DNA from: Panaeolus papilionaceus
Lineage: Eukaryota > Basidiomycota > Agaricomycetes > Agaricales
NCBI GenBank assembly: GCA_015501605.1
Contig: JADNRZ010000006.1
Location: forward strand, 62,001 to 126,000
Length of the DNA: 64,000 nucleotides
Reading direction: 5' to 3'
Below the pieces are notes generated by a model. It was not told where the DNA came from. It was given only the letters and a program-made list of their open reading frames with translations, and did not search any database. Below are positions 23,176 through 35,660 of the stretch, one piece after another. Positions within the stretch are counted from its first letter, which is position 1; each line of letters starts with the position of its first letter. Made by a program: the position numbers and the translations under genes.

Positions 23176-25472
23176 ATGGACGACGACGACCTATATGGCA
23201 ACAACAACATGGCTTATGATGATGATGAACAAGACGCGCAACCTGACTCTCAGGAAGAAGAACAAACCCAAACCCAGTCCACACAAGAGGCCTCTCAATC
23301 ACAGTCTCAACCAATTCCTATGGACAACCATCTATGGGGCTATCTTCAACCCTGTAATGCCCATGGAGTTCTCAGTAGAATTGACTTTTGGAAGATACAC
23401 CCCAAATATACCATAGGCAGAAATACAGCAAACCAGGTCGTCCTTCCTGGTCCCAAAGTTAGTAAGTATCGCATCCTCCATTCACACTTTCTATCTTAAT
23501 TCACGCGCTATGTTCTATAGGTAATACCCACTGCGTCATATCTTGGGATGGAGTTGAAGGTCCTGGCTCAACAATCGCTGTCCAAGATCTCTCCAGCAAT
23601 GGTACTTTTGTAAGTTCAAGTACTTTTACGACTCTATGTAATGTTCATATCATGGTTTCATTTAGATCAATGGAACTCGCATTGGTAAAGGTCAGACAAA
23701 GGTTTTGCGGGAAGGAAACGAAATTGCATTTGGCACTGCTGTTCCTCAGATAGTAAACCCTTTGGAAGACTATCGTAGGCATCTCATCGACCCTGCATTC
23801 CGCAAACATATCGTCTCACACCATCTTTACAGGCTTCATTTACCGTCATGTCGCTGGTGGTCCACCTACCGAAGGGCTTTATGCCAAGTACGATTTGGGC
23901 TCTGAATTGGGGAAGGGTTCGTTTGCAACTGTGAGGAAGGCTGTGAACCGTGAAACTGGTAAATGGTATGCAGTCAAGATGATTCACGATGGGCGGACCC
24001 TCCGCCAAAACGGAGACACCAAGTCCAACACCTTCGCTCGTGAAATCAGCATAATGGAAAAGTTGAAGCATCCTAATATCTGCGAGCTCGTCGAAGTTTT
24101 CGTTCAAGCCAACAATGATATAAGTACGTGACTACCCTTTCAACTGCTCTGCACGCCTCTGTTGACATGGTTGCTAGATCTTGTGCTTGAACTTATTGAC
24201 GGAGGCGATTTACTGGAGCATATACTCAAGAATAATGGCCTATGTAAGTTGCTTTCTTTACTTTCTCGAACTGTAGCTCATTGTTCTGTTTAGCCGAAGT
24301 CGATACCAAGCATATCACCTTCCAGATGTGCGACGCCCTAGCAGTAGGTTTATGCGATTGGGCTCTGGCGCTAAGATTCTGATGATCGTGTTTAATTTGT
24401 AGTATATCCATTCTAAGGGAGTCGCTCACCGTGATTTGAAACCGGAGGTAAGTCCCATCCTACACATTCAAAATATCGTCCTGAATTTTGCTGCTTAGAA
24501 CGTCTTATTGACGACCGATAGACCTCCGATTGTCAAAATAGCCGACTTTGGATTGGCAAAGGTTGTCAACAGCCTGACTATGCTGAGGACAATGTGTGGG
24601 ACACCGAATTACCTCGCTCCTGAAGTGGTAAAGCAGAAGGAGCAGGAAGGCTATGATCATTTAGTGGATAGTTGGAGCGTCGGGGTGATTGTCTTTTCGA
24701 TGTGAGTTCAAGTTTGTGTCCTTTGGCCGTTTTTCACACTAATATCTCTTCAAGGATCACGAATACCAGTCCTTTCATCGAGGATGAGTCTCAACCCAGC
24801 CTTCAAGCACGAATCGCTACGCGGACCATCGACTGGGATACACTTTACAACTCCAACCCAAGCGCCGAAGGTGAGTCATATGTACTTAAAAATCAAACAA
24901 GACGTTGACATTTTACAGCACTTCATTTCATTCGCTCGCTCCTGCAGGACGACCCAAGAAACAGGATGTCTATGTCGGAGTCACTGGCACATCCCTGGTT
25001 AACGTCTTATACTCTTGTGTATGATCTTCAACGCCCTGATGGGGGCGCCTATGTGCCATCTTCCGAGAGCTTTAACATGGGAGGTCTCGACATTCGTGAT
25101 CAGTCTTGGAGCCAGATCGATTATGCAGAGGCTGGACCGTCTAAAAACAGGAACACTGCGCCCCTTCAGCGTAGGAGTCTTGTTTTGTCGCAGGCAGCGG
25201 AAGGGGAGGCTGTCATTCCTGAACCAACTCCAGATATGGTAGCGTATGCGGAATCCCATGAGCAGGATCTACTTGCACAACCAGTTCGGGCTACTCGAGC
25301 CCAAAAGAAGAATAAGCGACTGCATGCAGAAATGTCACCATTGGCCGAGGAGGGTTATGACATGGGAGCTGAATCCAGTGGAAGTGGAAGCAAGAGTAGC
25401 AGTGACTCGCAAGCTGGGAAAGGGGCACGTCGGTCCACTCGCCGCACCAACAAAGTCGCTCGCGTGAAATGA
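23176..25472 (+). CDS. CHK2: FHA-domain checkpoint kinase of the CHK2/Rad53/Cds1 type
   Basis: This family relays DNA-damage and replication-stress signals from ATM/ATR-like kinases. Ten exons (23176-23461, 23521-23609, 23666-23774, 23833-24123, 24178-24243, 24294-24343, 24403-24447, 24499-24701, 24755-24870, 24919-25472) give 602 residues. The N-terminus is acidic and rich in SQ/TQ pairs (about residues 25-48), the usual target of the upstream kinases. The FHA domain follows (TIGRNTANQVVL, NTHCVISW, LSSNGTFINGTRIG). The kinase domain has GSELGKGSFATV, AVKMI, the catalytic HRDLKPENVLL, DFGLAKV and GTPNYLAPEV, with all key residues present. The C-terminal tail ends in a basic stretch (RRSTRRTNKVARVK) that may be a nuclear signal. 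One FHA domain is seen, as in CHK2 and Cds1. Confidence 0.95.
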
Positions 25473-26056
25473 GGGGCTTTTTAAAAAATGCTCGGTGGTA
25501 ATTGGTCAATTCAACGCTTTTGGAATTGGGCACGCTGTTGCCTTTGTAACATCATTTGCTCCCACTACATATGCTACATTTTCCCCTATCTTCTCAACTT
25601 ACATATATATACCGTGTTTCATTTACATGTTTTTTTTGGGAATCATGATATGCAATTAATTGGTTAAGTTTAACAATTAAGCCCAAGAAAACAAGCAACA
25701 AATGCGAGTGGGTAAATGGGCGAGTGAGTGTGGCTGTGAGTATGTGTGCAAGTTCTCGAGGAACTGGGATGCTAGTGAGCATTATGGGAGGTGTCAAAAC
25801 GGAGGAACAAAAGACAACAATACCGGATATTCCGGGACGACAGCCAGAAGATGGTAGATAATGTGGGTGGGTGGGAGCTATAAAAGCAAGATAGCTGGGA
25901 ATATGATGGGGCCCAACGACGAGGGAAGGATACCAAGAAACCGGCGGGATGGAAAAAAGGAGATATTACAAGACAGCATGTGTGAAAGCAAATGCGAAAA
26001 TCGAAAGCGATGACTGTTAGGGGTGAGCCCAATCGTCGTTTAATGTGGACATAGGA
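25473..26056. other. convergent 3' intergenic region, no gene seen
   Basis: About 580 bp between the stops of the CHK2-type kinase (+) and a Zn-cluster regulator (-). No conserved frame. The first 150 bases are AT-rich and likely carry the kinase gene's polyadenylation signals. Confidence 0.45.
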
Positions 26057-27204
26057 CTACACAATGGGGTTGGGATTCGGAGCAGGTCCGAGGTCGCTTG
26101 TCTCGGTGGGTAGCGTTTTTTTCTTTCTCATACCCCGCCTGCTCTCGGAAGGGTATTCACACTGTAAAGAACGTCGCTGACATTGGCTGAAGGTGAGTGA
26201 AAATTAGTGACAGCAAGTAATGTGAATGGAAAAAAGAAGGGTCTCACTTGCAAGTGCGATCAGGACTACCTGGAAGAGGAGGTCCGCATGCAATCTTCCG
26301 ACCTCGACAGAAGAGGCAAGCAAGGGGTGGCTTCTTTTCAAGAGGCCGTTTGAGCGGCAGAGGACTTAGACGCATGGATCGTGGGGAGGAAGGACGAGTA
26401 GGGCCGGACCAGGTCATTGCCCTGGCGGGGGCTTTACTACTGTCGGCTTGTGAGATGGTTGGTGAATAGTGTGAAGGTTGAGGGGATAGAGGAGATGGAG
26501 CGGCTTCTGGAGACTCGACCTTGGGTTGGATGATGTCTGTGTGTGAGCTCGTGGTTGCATGATATGGCGATGGGACCGATGAGGAGCGATAATCGTCGTA
26601 ATCGCTTTGCGGCGAAGTAGGATACTCTGCTGGAGAGTCGACATGAGGCTGCTGAGGAACTGGCTGAGGAAAGAACGAAGTAGTTGGTGGCTGCTGATAC
26701 GGTTGTTGTTGATGGTGGTGTTGTGGTTGCTGTTGCTGAATATAAGTTGATTCCACATGCTCGTTATTATCTTGTAAAGTCGAAGATGGTGTTGACTATA
26801 TAAAAGACGAACAAGAATAAAAAAAAAAAGGTGAGGACTGAAATATTGTAAAATAATCAAGAACGGCATGTACATAATGACTTTGCCAATACGCGCTGTC
26901 GACGGCTTGATACGGGCAAGTGTCTTGAGCATTGACAGCTTCATGGTCGTATGAAAAAGTGATGGTGTCTGAGTAGACTGTACATGGATCGTATCCGATG
27001 GGCTGCCACTGTCGCTCGGCTGCGAGGCGTGCGTCAGGGAAAGTTGCGTAAAATTCAGCGTCGGCCTGTAATAAAGACTGAGCAAAAAGAGACAATGGCT
27101 ATAATGATAATCATTGAAAATAATTAGTTGAACGTCGGCAAAGATTGAGGATAATGAAAAATGACCTGTTGTCGTTGTCGTTGGTTGTTGTTGTACAATG
27201 ACAT
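26057..27204 (-). CDS. transcription factor with C-terminal Zn2Cys6 cluster
   Basis: Four exons (27204-27166, 27098-26874, 26795-26248, 26186-26057) give 313 residues. Unlike most fungal regulators, the zinc cluster lies near the C-terminus: PPLACLFCRGRKIACGPPLP, then TCNQCQRRSLQCEYP, followed by a basic ESRRGMRKKK. Six cysteines show the C-x2-C-x6-C ... C-x2-C-x6-C spacing. The N-terminal part holds a conserved block (SLFAQSLLQADAEFYATFPD), and the centre is Gln/Pro/Ser-rich (about residues 107-235), suggesting an activation region. It should bind DNA in the nucleus; target genes are unknown. The start codon is followed by only 36 coding bases before the first intron. A perfect GGT repeat sits directly upstream. 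Confidence 0.9.
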
Positions 27205-27228
27205 GGTGGTGGTGGTGGTGGTGGTGGT
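27205..27228 (+). repeat. (GGT)8 microsatellite
   Basis: Eight perfect GGT units lie immediately upstream of the start codon of the C-terminal-zinc-cluster regulator; on the transcribed sense they read (ACC)8 in the 5' leader. Length variation here could change leader structure, but nothing shows that it does. Confidence 0.9.
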
Positions 27229-27361
27229 TGGGGAAAAAAGAGGGTTTGATTCGCGTGTAACAACTTTATTATGACCGATTTCTTTTTTTTAATTTTAATT
27301 TTTTTTATAAGTATATTTATTCACAGAGATCCCTGAGTTTATATATCCAAACCAAATCTTA

Positions 27362-29755
27362 TCATAACTCGGATGTACTAGTATATCCACCTTCTCCCTC
27401 GCTGCTCAATGCCCATGAATCTTCAAGTCGTCCCTTACCCAGCGTTGGCAACTTGGCTCCTCGTTTCTTCAAAAATGTTATAATTTCTCCCGCACTCCGC
27501 CAACCCTCTTCATTGTTCTCAGAAACAGTACCACCATACATTCGAGCAAGGTGTGCACTTGTTCGAATCTTCTTGTTCCAACTATCTTGTCCGAGATGAT
27601 CAAAAAACGCCGCAAGAGCATTCACGGCTTCAACCCGTGACTTTAGCACATGCCGCACAAGGCGACGAGAAGGTGGCCGACGAATCTGTTTGCTTTTCAC
27701 AGGAGGTTCTTCTTGCAAACCAAACTCGAGTCCTCCTGATGGTTTCGCCTCTTCTTCTTCTTTCATCGCCTTCTTTGTCTTTCGCTCCACCCATTGGTTT
27801 TCAGCAGGAATTCGAGGCTGCGTGTAGGGCGACAACGCTGCCAACGATAAATCCCAGCGCTTTGGGACCCAGACTCCCACCAAAACACGCCATGCAGCAA
27901 TAAATCTCTTTGCTCTAAAAAGAAAAAGAAAACTGGTTTTAGCCTTTTCCACGCGCTGGCCACAACGTTGACATCACCCACCTCCCATAATTACCTGTAA
28001 CATCACATCAGTGTCAGACTCCTCAGCCAATCAAATCAAAACCCACGTACTGTCGATTAACTTGATGTGATAACGTGCAAAGAGATAGACCATAAGGGCA
28101 GCAAGCAAGCCACCCAAAGGGGTGTACATAAAGAGGGCCCAAAGGAAAAAGAAACTTGCCGGATAGATCAGCAGCAATGAGATCAATCCAAACGCCACTT
28201 TATTTTGAGCTTGAGTTTCTTCTTCATTCTCAACCAGCTTGGCTCCAATTCGCCCCATCATATACACAGGGCTATGGACTATCAGCGGGAAGAGGAAGAA
28301 GGGAAGTTGAATAAGAGCAGCAATCGAATCACGAAGCAACAGCAGTAGTGTATACAGTCGGCCAGGGATCGTGGCTGCCGTATTAGGATCCAACGATCGA
28401 GGTAAAGGAAGCGAAGACAATGCCGAATTCGTCAAATGCGACGATTGCAAGAGGGAATAATAGCTGAGCAAATAGCGCTTGACGGTCTTGAAATTGGGTG
28501 CTATATCTGGGTTTGAAAATAAATCGACGAGGCTGCATACAACTATAACATTAGTAAGGATGTCATTCAAATGTAAACTTTTTTCTTCGTACGTTTGAGA
28601 GATGGCCACGAAGTCATCCAAGTTAATAGACCTCTCTGCTTCCCAGAGGAGATCTCTAGCCATTCGTGCAGTATACAAGGTGTCCCTAATTAATATTAAC
28701 CATAAGTCATGAAGTGATGTATCAAGTCCTCAGGACAGCCTCAAACTCACCAATCGGGAGCATTGATACTTGCTTCAATCAATTCAGTTTCTATTGCGGC
28801 TGTCAGGCGTTTGACGGCGGCTCGTGGTGCGCCTTCTTCACTGGACAAGAATTGTTCCTTGTAGGGATCCATGGTAATAGGGCGTCCAAATCTAGGAAGG
28901 ACGTGTTAGCAGAACTCAGCTTGAGTAAAAGGAACACAAGGAGCTTACTCCATTATAACCTAACAGAGGTAAACGTAGAGGGGTTAGAACGTAAAGATTT
29001 GTGTAGCGTGGAATGATGAAACTGCTGCGTACCGCACTTCGATATTTGGACTTGTTCGTGTACACAATAGCCGCCGGTACAATAGTCACATTCTGAGAGG
29101 TAACTTTGCCCTGATTCTCTTTAGCCCACTTGGTATACTCGAGCGCGGCCCATGCAGCGCCATCCTTGACTTGCATAATTCTGGGTTCTGTGTAACTGGT
29201 CCCTTCTGGGAACAGAGCAACTGCCTCTCCCTTTGCCAGTGCTTCGATAGTTCCCTTAAATAGGACTTGTCTGTCCTTCGACTTGCGGTCCACGGGGATG
29301 TTACCAGATGAAAACAGGATCCAGCGCATGATAGGATGCGCAAACAGACTTGCTGAGAGTGCAAAACCGAGTGTTCAACCCCTTAGGTCAATATTGAGGT
29401 GGACCGCAACGCACCTTTGCTCCAATAGTTGAGCATCCGCTGGTACGGAAACCCCACAGCTAAAAATAGGAATAAGCCATGCTCTGTTGTCCAACGCACC
29501 ATAAAACTCACAGAGAATCACCGGGTCAAGCATCATATTGTGGTGAGTAGCAGTGCTGTCGATTTGCACCTATATGAGGCTGTCGACATTGAAAAGGAAA
29601 ACAGATGCAACATACACTATGATAGGACCGTCCCGAGGCACATTCTCTTCTCCAATGACACGAACCTCATAAAAGAAAGAGTCGACTGCCATGCTCGATA
29701 TGAATCGAATAAGCCTGTGAAGGGCCTTGAAGTCATTGGACGGGACCACTGGCAT
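27362..29755 (-). CDS. glycerol-3-phosphate / dihydroxyacetone-phosphate acyltransferase (SCT1/GPT2 type)
   Basis: Catalyses the first acylation in phospholipid and triacylglycerol synthesis at the ER. Ten exons (29755-29618, 29569-29512, 29459-29415, 29352-29033, 28959-28949, 28891-28751, 28685-28593, 28532-28051, 27994-27982, 27914-27362) give 617 residues. The catalytic HX4D box is in THHNMMLDP, and the substrate-binding block is ALFPEGTSY; GNIPVDRKSKD and FGRPITMDPYK are also conserved. Two hydrophobic helix pairs lie between about residues 325 and 435. Exons 5 (11 nt) and 9 (13 nt) are micro-exons needed to keep VIMEFGRP and DSNYGRAKRF in frame. The start at 29755 fits MPVVPSNDFKALHR; a longer in-frame ORF reaches 29869 and could be a longer N-terminus. 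Confidence 0.92.
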
Positions 29756-30089
29756 GTCTGGTGTGTGGTTGAAGTTGAAGAAAAGCAACAAATGCCAGTG
29801 CCAGCTAAATTCAGTCAGGAACACATTTCGAGCCTTAGGTGTCACATGATTTACTCCCTGGAACATCACTCTGGCACTAACTGAGTCTCACTCCGTCGCC
29901 GACTCCCGACCATGTTGAAACCTTTTTAATTTAAAAAAAACCCGCCTGCCATCGCAGCTTTCAGGGGGAAGTAAACAAATGTAAAAAATACAGAAAACAG
30001 CAAAAGGATATATATAAAAATTAAGGGATATACTCTACTTGATAGCAACGTTTGGAGTCCATCAGTAAATACATAAAATTATCCAACAT
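29756..30089. other. intergenic region, no gene seen
   Basis: About 330 bp between the acyltransferase start and the stop of the upstream Sec7 gene, both on the minus strand. It contains A-rich stretches at about 29930 and 29985 consistent with a polyadenylation region and promoter. A plus-strand ORF over 29429-29884 overlaps acyltransferase exons and is a shadow. Confidence 0.45.
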
Positions 30090-33000
30090 TTACTCATATT
30101 CTCCTTCAGCCGTTTCTCGACGATGGAACTGGTGCTGCCCAGGACCAGGGGTTAATGGTTCTGGCTCCTCCCTAATAGAACTTCCCTCAGGTCCCCACTT
30201 GGACTTGCTAGCCGCCGGCTCGTCAACAGGCGTGGCATGGTTTAGAGCCCGCTCCAAAGCTACATGGACATGTGAAATATTGTAAGCGATGTAATCATTT
30301 CAAGATAATAAACACGCACCTTTCTCGCCTCGCCTTTTGAGGCGCAAAGTCATTGCATCTCGTAACGAGTCCACATATAATTCATATTTTACGATCTCCC
30401 GCAGCAGATACTGTGACTTCTCCTCCCAGTTGCTTTGAGCTTTGATCGCGTTAGATGACCTAGGTGAATACTGGTGTGATATCCCGTTAAATATCAAACA
30501 TGGTAGAATACAGAACAGATGTAAGAAACGTACCAAAGCTGACATGGGCTCTCGAAGTTCGTTGTGCTTCTCAAGGTCCTTCTTCAAAGCGTCGACATGC
30601 TTTCGCAGGGCTTCGTATTGAGTCTCTTCGTCGTGCACGCTGGAAACAGTTGGCGGCAAAGGGGCTTTCCATTCGTTGACGAACGTTTTATCCGACCGTA
30701 GTGGAGAACCCCTGACCGTGGCTGCCCCGTCCTTCCATCCATATCGACTTCGCGTACTCTTACCACTCTTGCCGCTACGAACACTGACAGTGTCGTTTGT
30801 GTCGGGGTCCCTTGAAAAGTCTGATTGAGAAACCGAGCGGCGACCATGCCCATAGACATCGAGGACACGATTCCAACCATACTCCATGTTGGACACTCCT
30901 CCGGAAAGGGGCTCCTTGCTTGTGCGAGCAGCCCAGTAATTGCATGTTGCCACCCATTCGTTGACGAGTTCTTCGGTTCCTGCCTGGAAGAAATACACAG
31001 CCCGGTTCGCAAGGGTGAGCACCATGCAATGGGGCCGTTTGGGGTAGCCCGGCGGTGGCAATGCGTGTGCCAATGCATGTGCAAGATGTAGAGTCCCCAC
31101 AGGCCGAGCATTGCTCTACGAAGCATCGATGAATAATGTTGTCCTTGCTTTAAATTTAATTGAGTGACTTACCAGCCAATTACCTCCTCCAAAGGTCCCA
31201 GATGCACCAGAAGTGTGATCACCAAAAATGAACATGTTGAGTTCACCCTTCTGAATGACGACGAATACGTCAAGCCAGGATTTATCCTTGGCTCGTTTGG
31301 CAGCCGATTCATAATATTGTTTTCGACAAAGCATGCCCTCCTTTGCCCAAGGGGCACCAAGTAAAGCAAGCTCTTCGTCGGATATGCTGATCGTTGTTGA
31401 TGTGGATCCATCACTGTGCACACTGCGGTCATCGTCTTCCTGAGCTTCACGGATGATTGTATGAGACAGGTTGGAAGCAAATCCGATGGATGGATTGAGA
31501 AAAGATGAACTTGACCCATATAGCTATGGGAATGGTTGGCGATCTCAAGTTTCAGAAAACAGGAAAACAAAAAAACAAACGTACTTCATGAGTTGACGTG
31601 GCGAAGCTTGGAGACGGACTGACACGCCCATCGATGCTACTATTACTGCTATAGGGACTAACACCTTGCTGCACGCTCAAGATGGATTGTAGACCGCGTA
31701 TGCTCCCACGCTTGAGTGTCATAAGACGGTCTGGCTGACCTCTCAAGCTGCGGTTGCGCAACATCGTTCCACCGGGGCTGAGAGAGGAAAGAGACGAGCG
31801 AGTAATGCTTGTTGTTAAAGGCTGCAAGATCTGTTGATGCTTGATAGCCGTATACATTTCCTACCACATTTGAGATCAGCATCACTTCCAAAGACGCTGA
31901 GGTCAAGGCGCTCACCTTTAGCAAGCTCTCCATATCGCTCTCCCATTGCCTTCCTTGAGGTTGGGCTGAGCGTGCAGATTCATGACCATTTGAAATGGCT
32001 ACGGATGGGGTACTCCCGTTGTTTCCATTACTGAGGTTAGCCACCAATGAATGACTTCCAGCTGGGGACACGGGAAGAGTAGCCGAAAGCGCTTCATGTG
32101 GTATACTATTCCAGCTTGTGACGCTATCGCTTCGCTTAGAACGTGTCCCCAGCTCTGTTTCATCAGAACCGAGTCCCTGAATGCTGCTCGCGCAATCGTC
32201 ATATGTGAGGTCAGAAGAGGACAGCCGCGCTGGTGACATGCTTGGCTGCAACTGCATCTGAATGGCGGTGATGGTATTCCTGACGAATTGATTGCGTGAC
32301 ATCCGTGTAGAGAGGTCAGCGACGTGAAGATCAGTGTTTAGCAGGAGAAGAGAATAGGAAACAGCATGAACAATGTCTAAGTGTACTGTCAGAATCTCTG
32401 ATAGAACGAGAACGGTTATCTACTCACTAGCACTGCCATAAAGGCTCGTCGGGTTACAGTCCCAATAGCGACGACTAAATTGCTCCAGGATGCGGTCAAC
32501 TTGTTGAGTCTCAGCCTTGAGATACAGCTTTGAGCAAAGTCGCCTGCAACGCAAAATGAGAGGAGCTCTTGAACAGATATATACCAAAAAAAAAGACTGA
32601 ACCTGAACGCCAGATCAAGACGTAGATTAGTAAAATCAAGGAAATCAATATAATGACGGAGGGCAACTGCATTGATTTGTCCACTTGAAAAGCAAACAAG
32701 TTAGCAAACGCATGTCAGATATGAAGAGTTTCAAGCTAACATTCCACCCAACCATTCGGCAATTTTCTCCTTTGGCAAAAAGTCATCGTCCTCGTTCCAA
32801 CACCGGGTAGCTAGCTCTTTTCCTCTTGTCTCAATATCACCATTTTCTTCACCCTGAATGGAAGGCGTAGTAGCACTTCCAAACGTAGCTGAATCGGGTG
32901 ACTTTAAGTCTTGCTGTGATGTGCGCGATGAGACTCCTGAACTTCCAGCCACTGCCGAGCGGTATGCGTGCAGGCTAGAATTTAGCGAAGCTTTTCTCAT

Positions 33001-35347
33001 AACGCCTGCCGAAGAAGCAGAAGAACGCTCACCCAGGCGTAGCTCATCTGCTGGGGGTATCAGCGACGGCTCCGAGCTGGATGCAGTCGAACGATGTAAT
33101 ACGCGTAGACGATTGTTGGGATCCCCAGGTCGTGGGCTCGTCTGGTTGTAGGGGCCAGTCCTGGCCCTTGCCGGTGGTCCGCCGTTATTTATTCTAAACG
33201 TTGGTGGAGACCCAACTGAATACCTAGCAGGCGAATTCAACGATGATGATCTTGGAGGCACTATTGCAGATGAATCCCCTTCGATGGTCGAGGACAGTGG
33301 TGAGGTTGGGCTGCTTGGAGAGACCGGCGATGTCACGGTTTGTGGTGACGCTGTATCTTTAGCACGATCATCTTGAGAGTCCATAGACAAAACAAGGCCA
33401 TTAGTCTTCTTGCGATATAAAAGTTGACGACCGGGGCTAGATGGATCCCGTAGATCCAAGGATGCATCCCCTCGATCTAGGGAAGAAAGTTCACCTTTGA
33501 AAACATCCAAAAGGCCATTCAAAGTTGTGTCGTCCCACTTGTGCTCCAAAACTGGTGCCGAGGAAGATGTAGATGCTTTGGTGTTCGAAGTGGTCGTGAT
33601 GGGTGCAGGTAGAGACGAGGCCAACTTGTTCTTTCCTCTATGATCGGGTGTTTCGGGTGGCCGTGCAGTCCTAGGAGGTGGAACAACCGAAAAGTCGACT
33701 TCGGTGTAGCTCATGCTCCTTCGCTTGTCCATTCGAGGGGACGGAAGAGGGGTGCTGGATGTGGATGGTGGCAGTGGTGGCAATGCTGCCGACATTTTGT
33801 CAACAAAAACGATAGACCGTTCGTCCAAGTCCTCCCCATCGCGGGTTCTGGGGCTGGAAGTCTTGACTGGAGTGCCCACGATCGGTGGAAGGGGCTTTCC
33901 TTGATCAATTGAACGAGGGGTGTAGTGGCTGGCAACCGCATTCCCCCCAGTTGAAAATACATCGTGAATAGAAGTAGGGGTAGTACGGTGCTCTGCTGGT
34001 ACAGGCGGTACAGGAGGGGTGAATGCATTCATGAGGGAATTGGACGAGGCAGATGAGGGATGAAGTGAAGCGTCCGTTTTCTACAGGAAATGCAACTCCA
34101 TAGTCAGTTGGTGTCGAAAATACAAGGGAGGGAAAGAGGAAAAAAAAACCAAGACTCACGGATCTTTCTCTAACGCTCTGCCCCATCATCCTGCCCCACA
34201 ATGCACTGGTCTTTGCCCGTACTGACGATTTGGAAGTCTAAAAAGTATCAATGACCATTGACAACGACAATTTTTTTAAAAATAAGGGGGAAAAAAGGGG
34301 GGAAGAAATGAGTTGACCAATGCACACCTTGACAGTGCCCTCCTTTGTGGGGCTGGTGGTCCAGTCTGGTACAACAAGTTCAGGTTTTGCGTAGACCACA
34401 GGTGATGCGACCAGTGTTGTAGAAGAAAACCCCGACGGCAGCGGTGGGGGTACAGGCTCAGGCTCGCGCTTCATGCTTCGCTCTCGCTTTGCCTTGTCCC
34501 CTGACGGACCTGCAGCGCTACCTGACGCGCCAGCACCTCGTTCCTTGGCTTTCCTCAGGAGTGTGGCAAGATCAGGACTGCTTGAGGTGCCAGGAGACCT
34601 ATACATGGAGCGTCTATTGGTTGCTGTTGCCTGACGATCTCCATCTTCTGCGTCCAGGAATAGATCATGGGATGAAGAAGCTGGAGAAGGACCGGCGGAA
34701 GAGTGTGTCCCCAACCGACTGTTACTACGGATAGTTATGTTTGCATTATTCGCCGCCGCCGCGTTAGCAGCAGCAATTGCAGGACCAGCAGATGAAGGAG
34801 CCGGGGAAGGCGTAGGAGGGACAACCAATGGCGTGGATGGTCCTTGCAAAGGTATTCTTGATATGGCCCGATTCACAGGCGTATTTGAAGCGGATGATGA
34901 GGACGTGAAACTTCTGTTCAGGGGAGTAGGCGAGTCGACAACACCGAGCGAGTTCACGTCGATACCTTCTTTCAGCATGACGGTACCTTCTGCTTTCAAA
35001 GCTTGTTCAAAGTCAAGGTCTGTGCGTGAAATACGGCGATGGAGTTGCTTGTGGCCGTTGGTATCTCCAGAGTTAATGGGTTGTAAGCCTGAAGGATAAT
35101 TGGTGGAGGATTGCGAGCGCGATGTCGCTGCATTGTGAGGTCGGAACAAAGACGCCAGATTGAAATAATTGAAAGGAACGAATAAAGTTTCAGGGTGATT
35201 CTGGTCGTCAACAAGGAATTGAAATGTTGAGGACGATGATGTCCAAGATGGTGGGTGTCAGTCAAAGCACACTCAAAAGAAATTATACACCAGCAAACAC
35301 AAGCAGGCATTATTATTACCACATCAGTCACGACTCACATCCATCAT
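30090..35347 (-). CDS. Sec7-PH guanine nucleotide exchange factor for ARF GTPases
   Basis: Promotes GDP/GTP exchange on ARF proteins in membrane traffic. Twelve exons (35347-35339, 35200-34328, 34237-34160, 34080-32741, 32683-32603, 32543-32428, 32376-31916, 31860-31585, 31523-31173, 31115-30534, 30470-30320, 30259-30090) give 1495 residues. The first 700 residues are Ser/Pro/Thr-rich and disordered. The Sec7 domain follows (FLPKEKIAEWLGG, VALRHYIDFLDF, LYLKAETQQVDRILEQFSRR, SYSLLLLNTDLHVAD); the Glu of KAETQ takes the place of the catalytic glutamate finger. A split PH domain follows (KEGMLCRKQYYE, WLDVFVVIQKGELNMF, VLTLANRAVYFFQAGT), then a coiled coil near YEALRKHVDALKKDLEKHNE. The layout fits yeast Syt1/Yel1-like factors. 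Exon 1 (9 nt, at the far end) is inferred from frame and a GTGAGT donor. Confidence 0.88.
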
Positions 35348-35660
35348 CAGAATTATTGACTCTTTGCTTAAATGTCTGTCTTTATATCGTCTAATTACAT
35401 ACAACAGTGGGAGGAGCAAAAGAAAAAAGAGGGAAGAAAAACCGTCATTTAATGGTTTTCAAGTTGTACGTGAAGCGTATGTGCTGTGAGAGATAGGAAG
35501 CACAAAGGGAAGTAATCAAGAGAGACAGAGAGAGGTATGTACATAATGTACTGGCTAGCTTGTCAAAAAAAATATCATGACAAATGAACAACAAGATGGA
35601 ATAGACTGTACAAAATGGAGAGAGAGAGAGAAAGTCAAAAAAAAAAAAAAGGTACATAGA
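35348..35660. other. intergenic region, no gene seen
   Basis: About 310 bp between two same-strand genes. Holds a GA-rich stretch (about 35515-35535 and 35615-35630) and an A run near 35640, but no frame with coding character. It should carry the AreA-like gene's terminator and the Sec7 gene's promoter. Confidence 0.45.

Noticed and set aside
29429..29884. 151-codon plus-strand ORF
   Set aside because: It lies opposite acyltransferase exons and introns that carry conserved motifs, so it is a shadow.
31569..31590. Short A-rich tract as terminator or retroelement tail
   Set aside because: It is inside an intron of the Sec7 gene and has no element attached.
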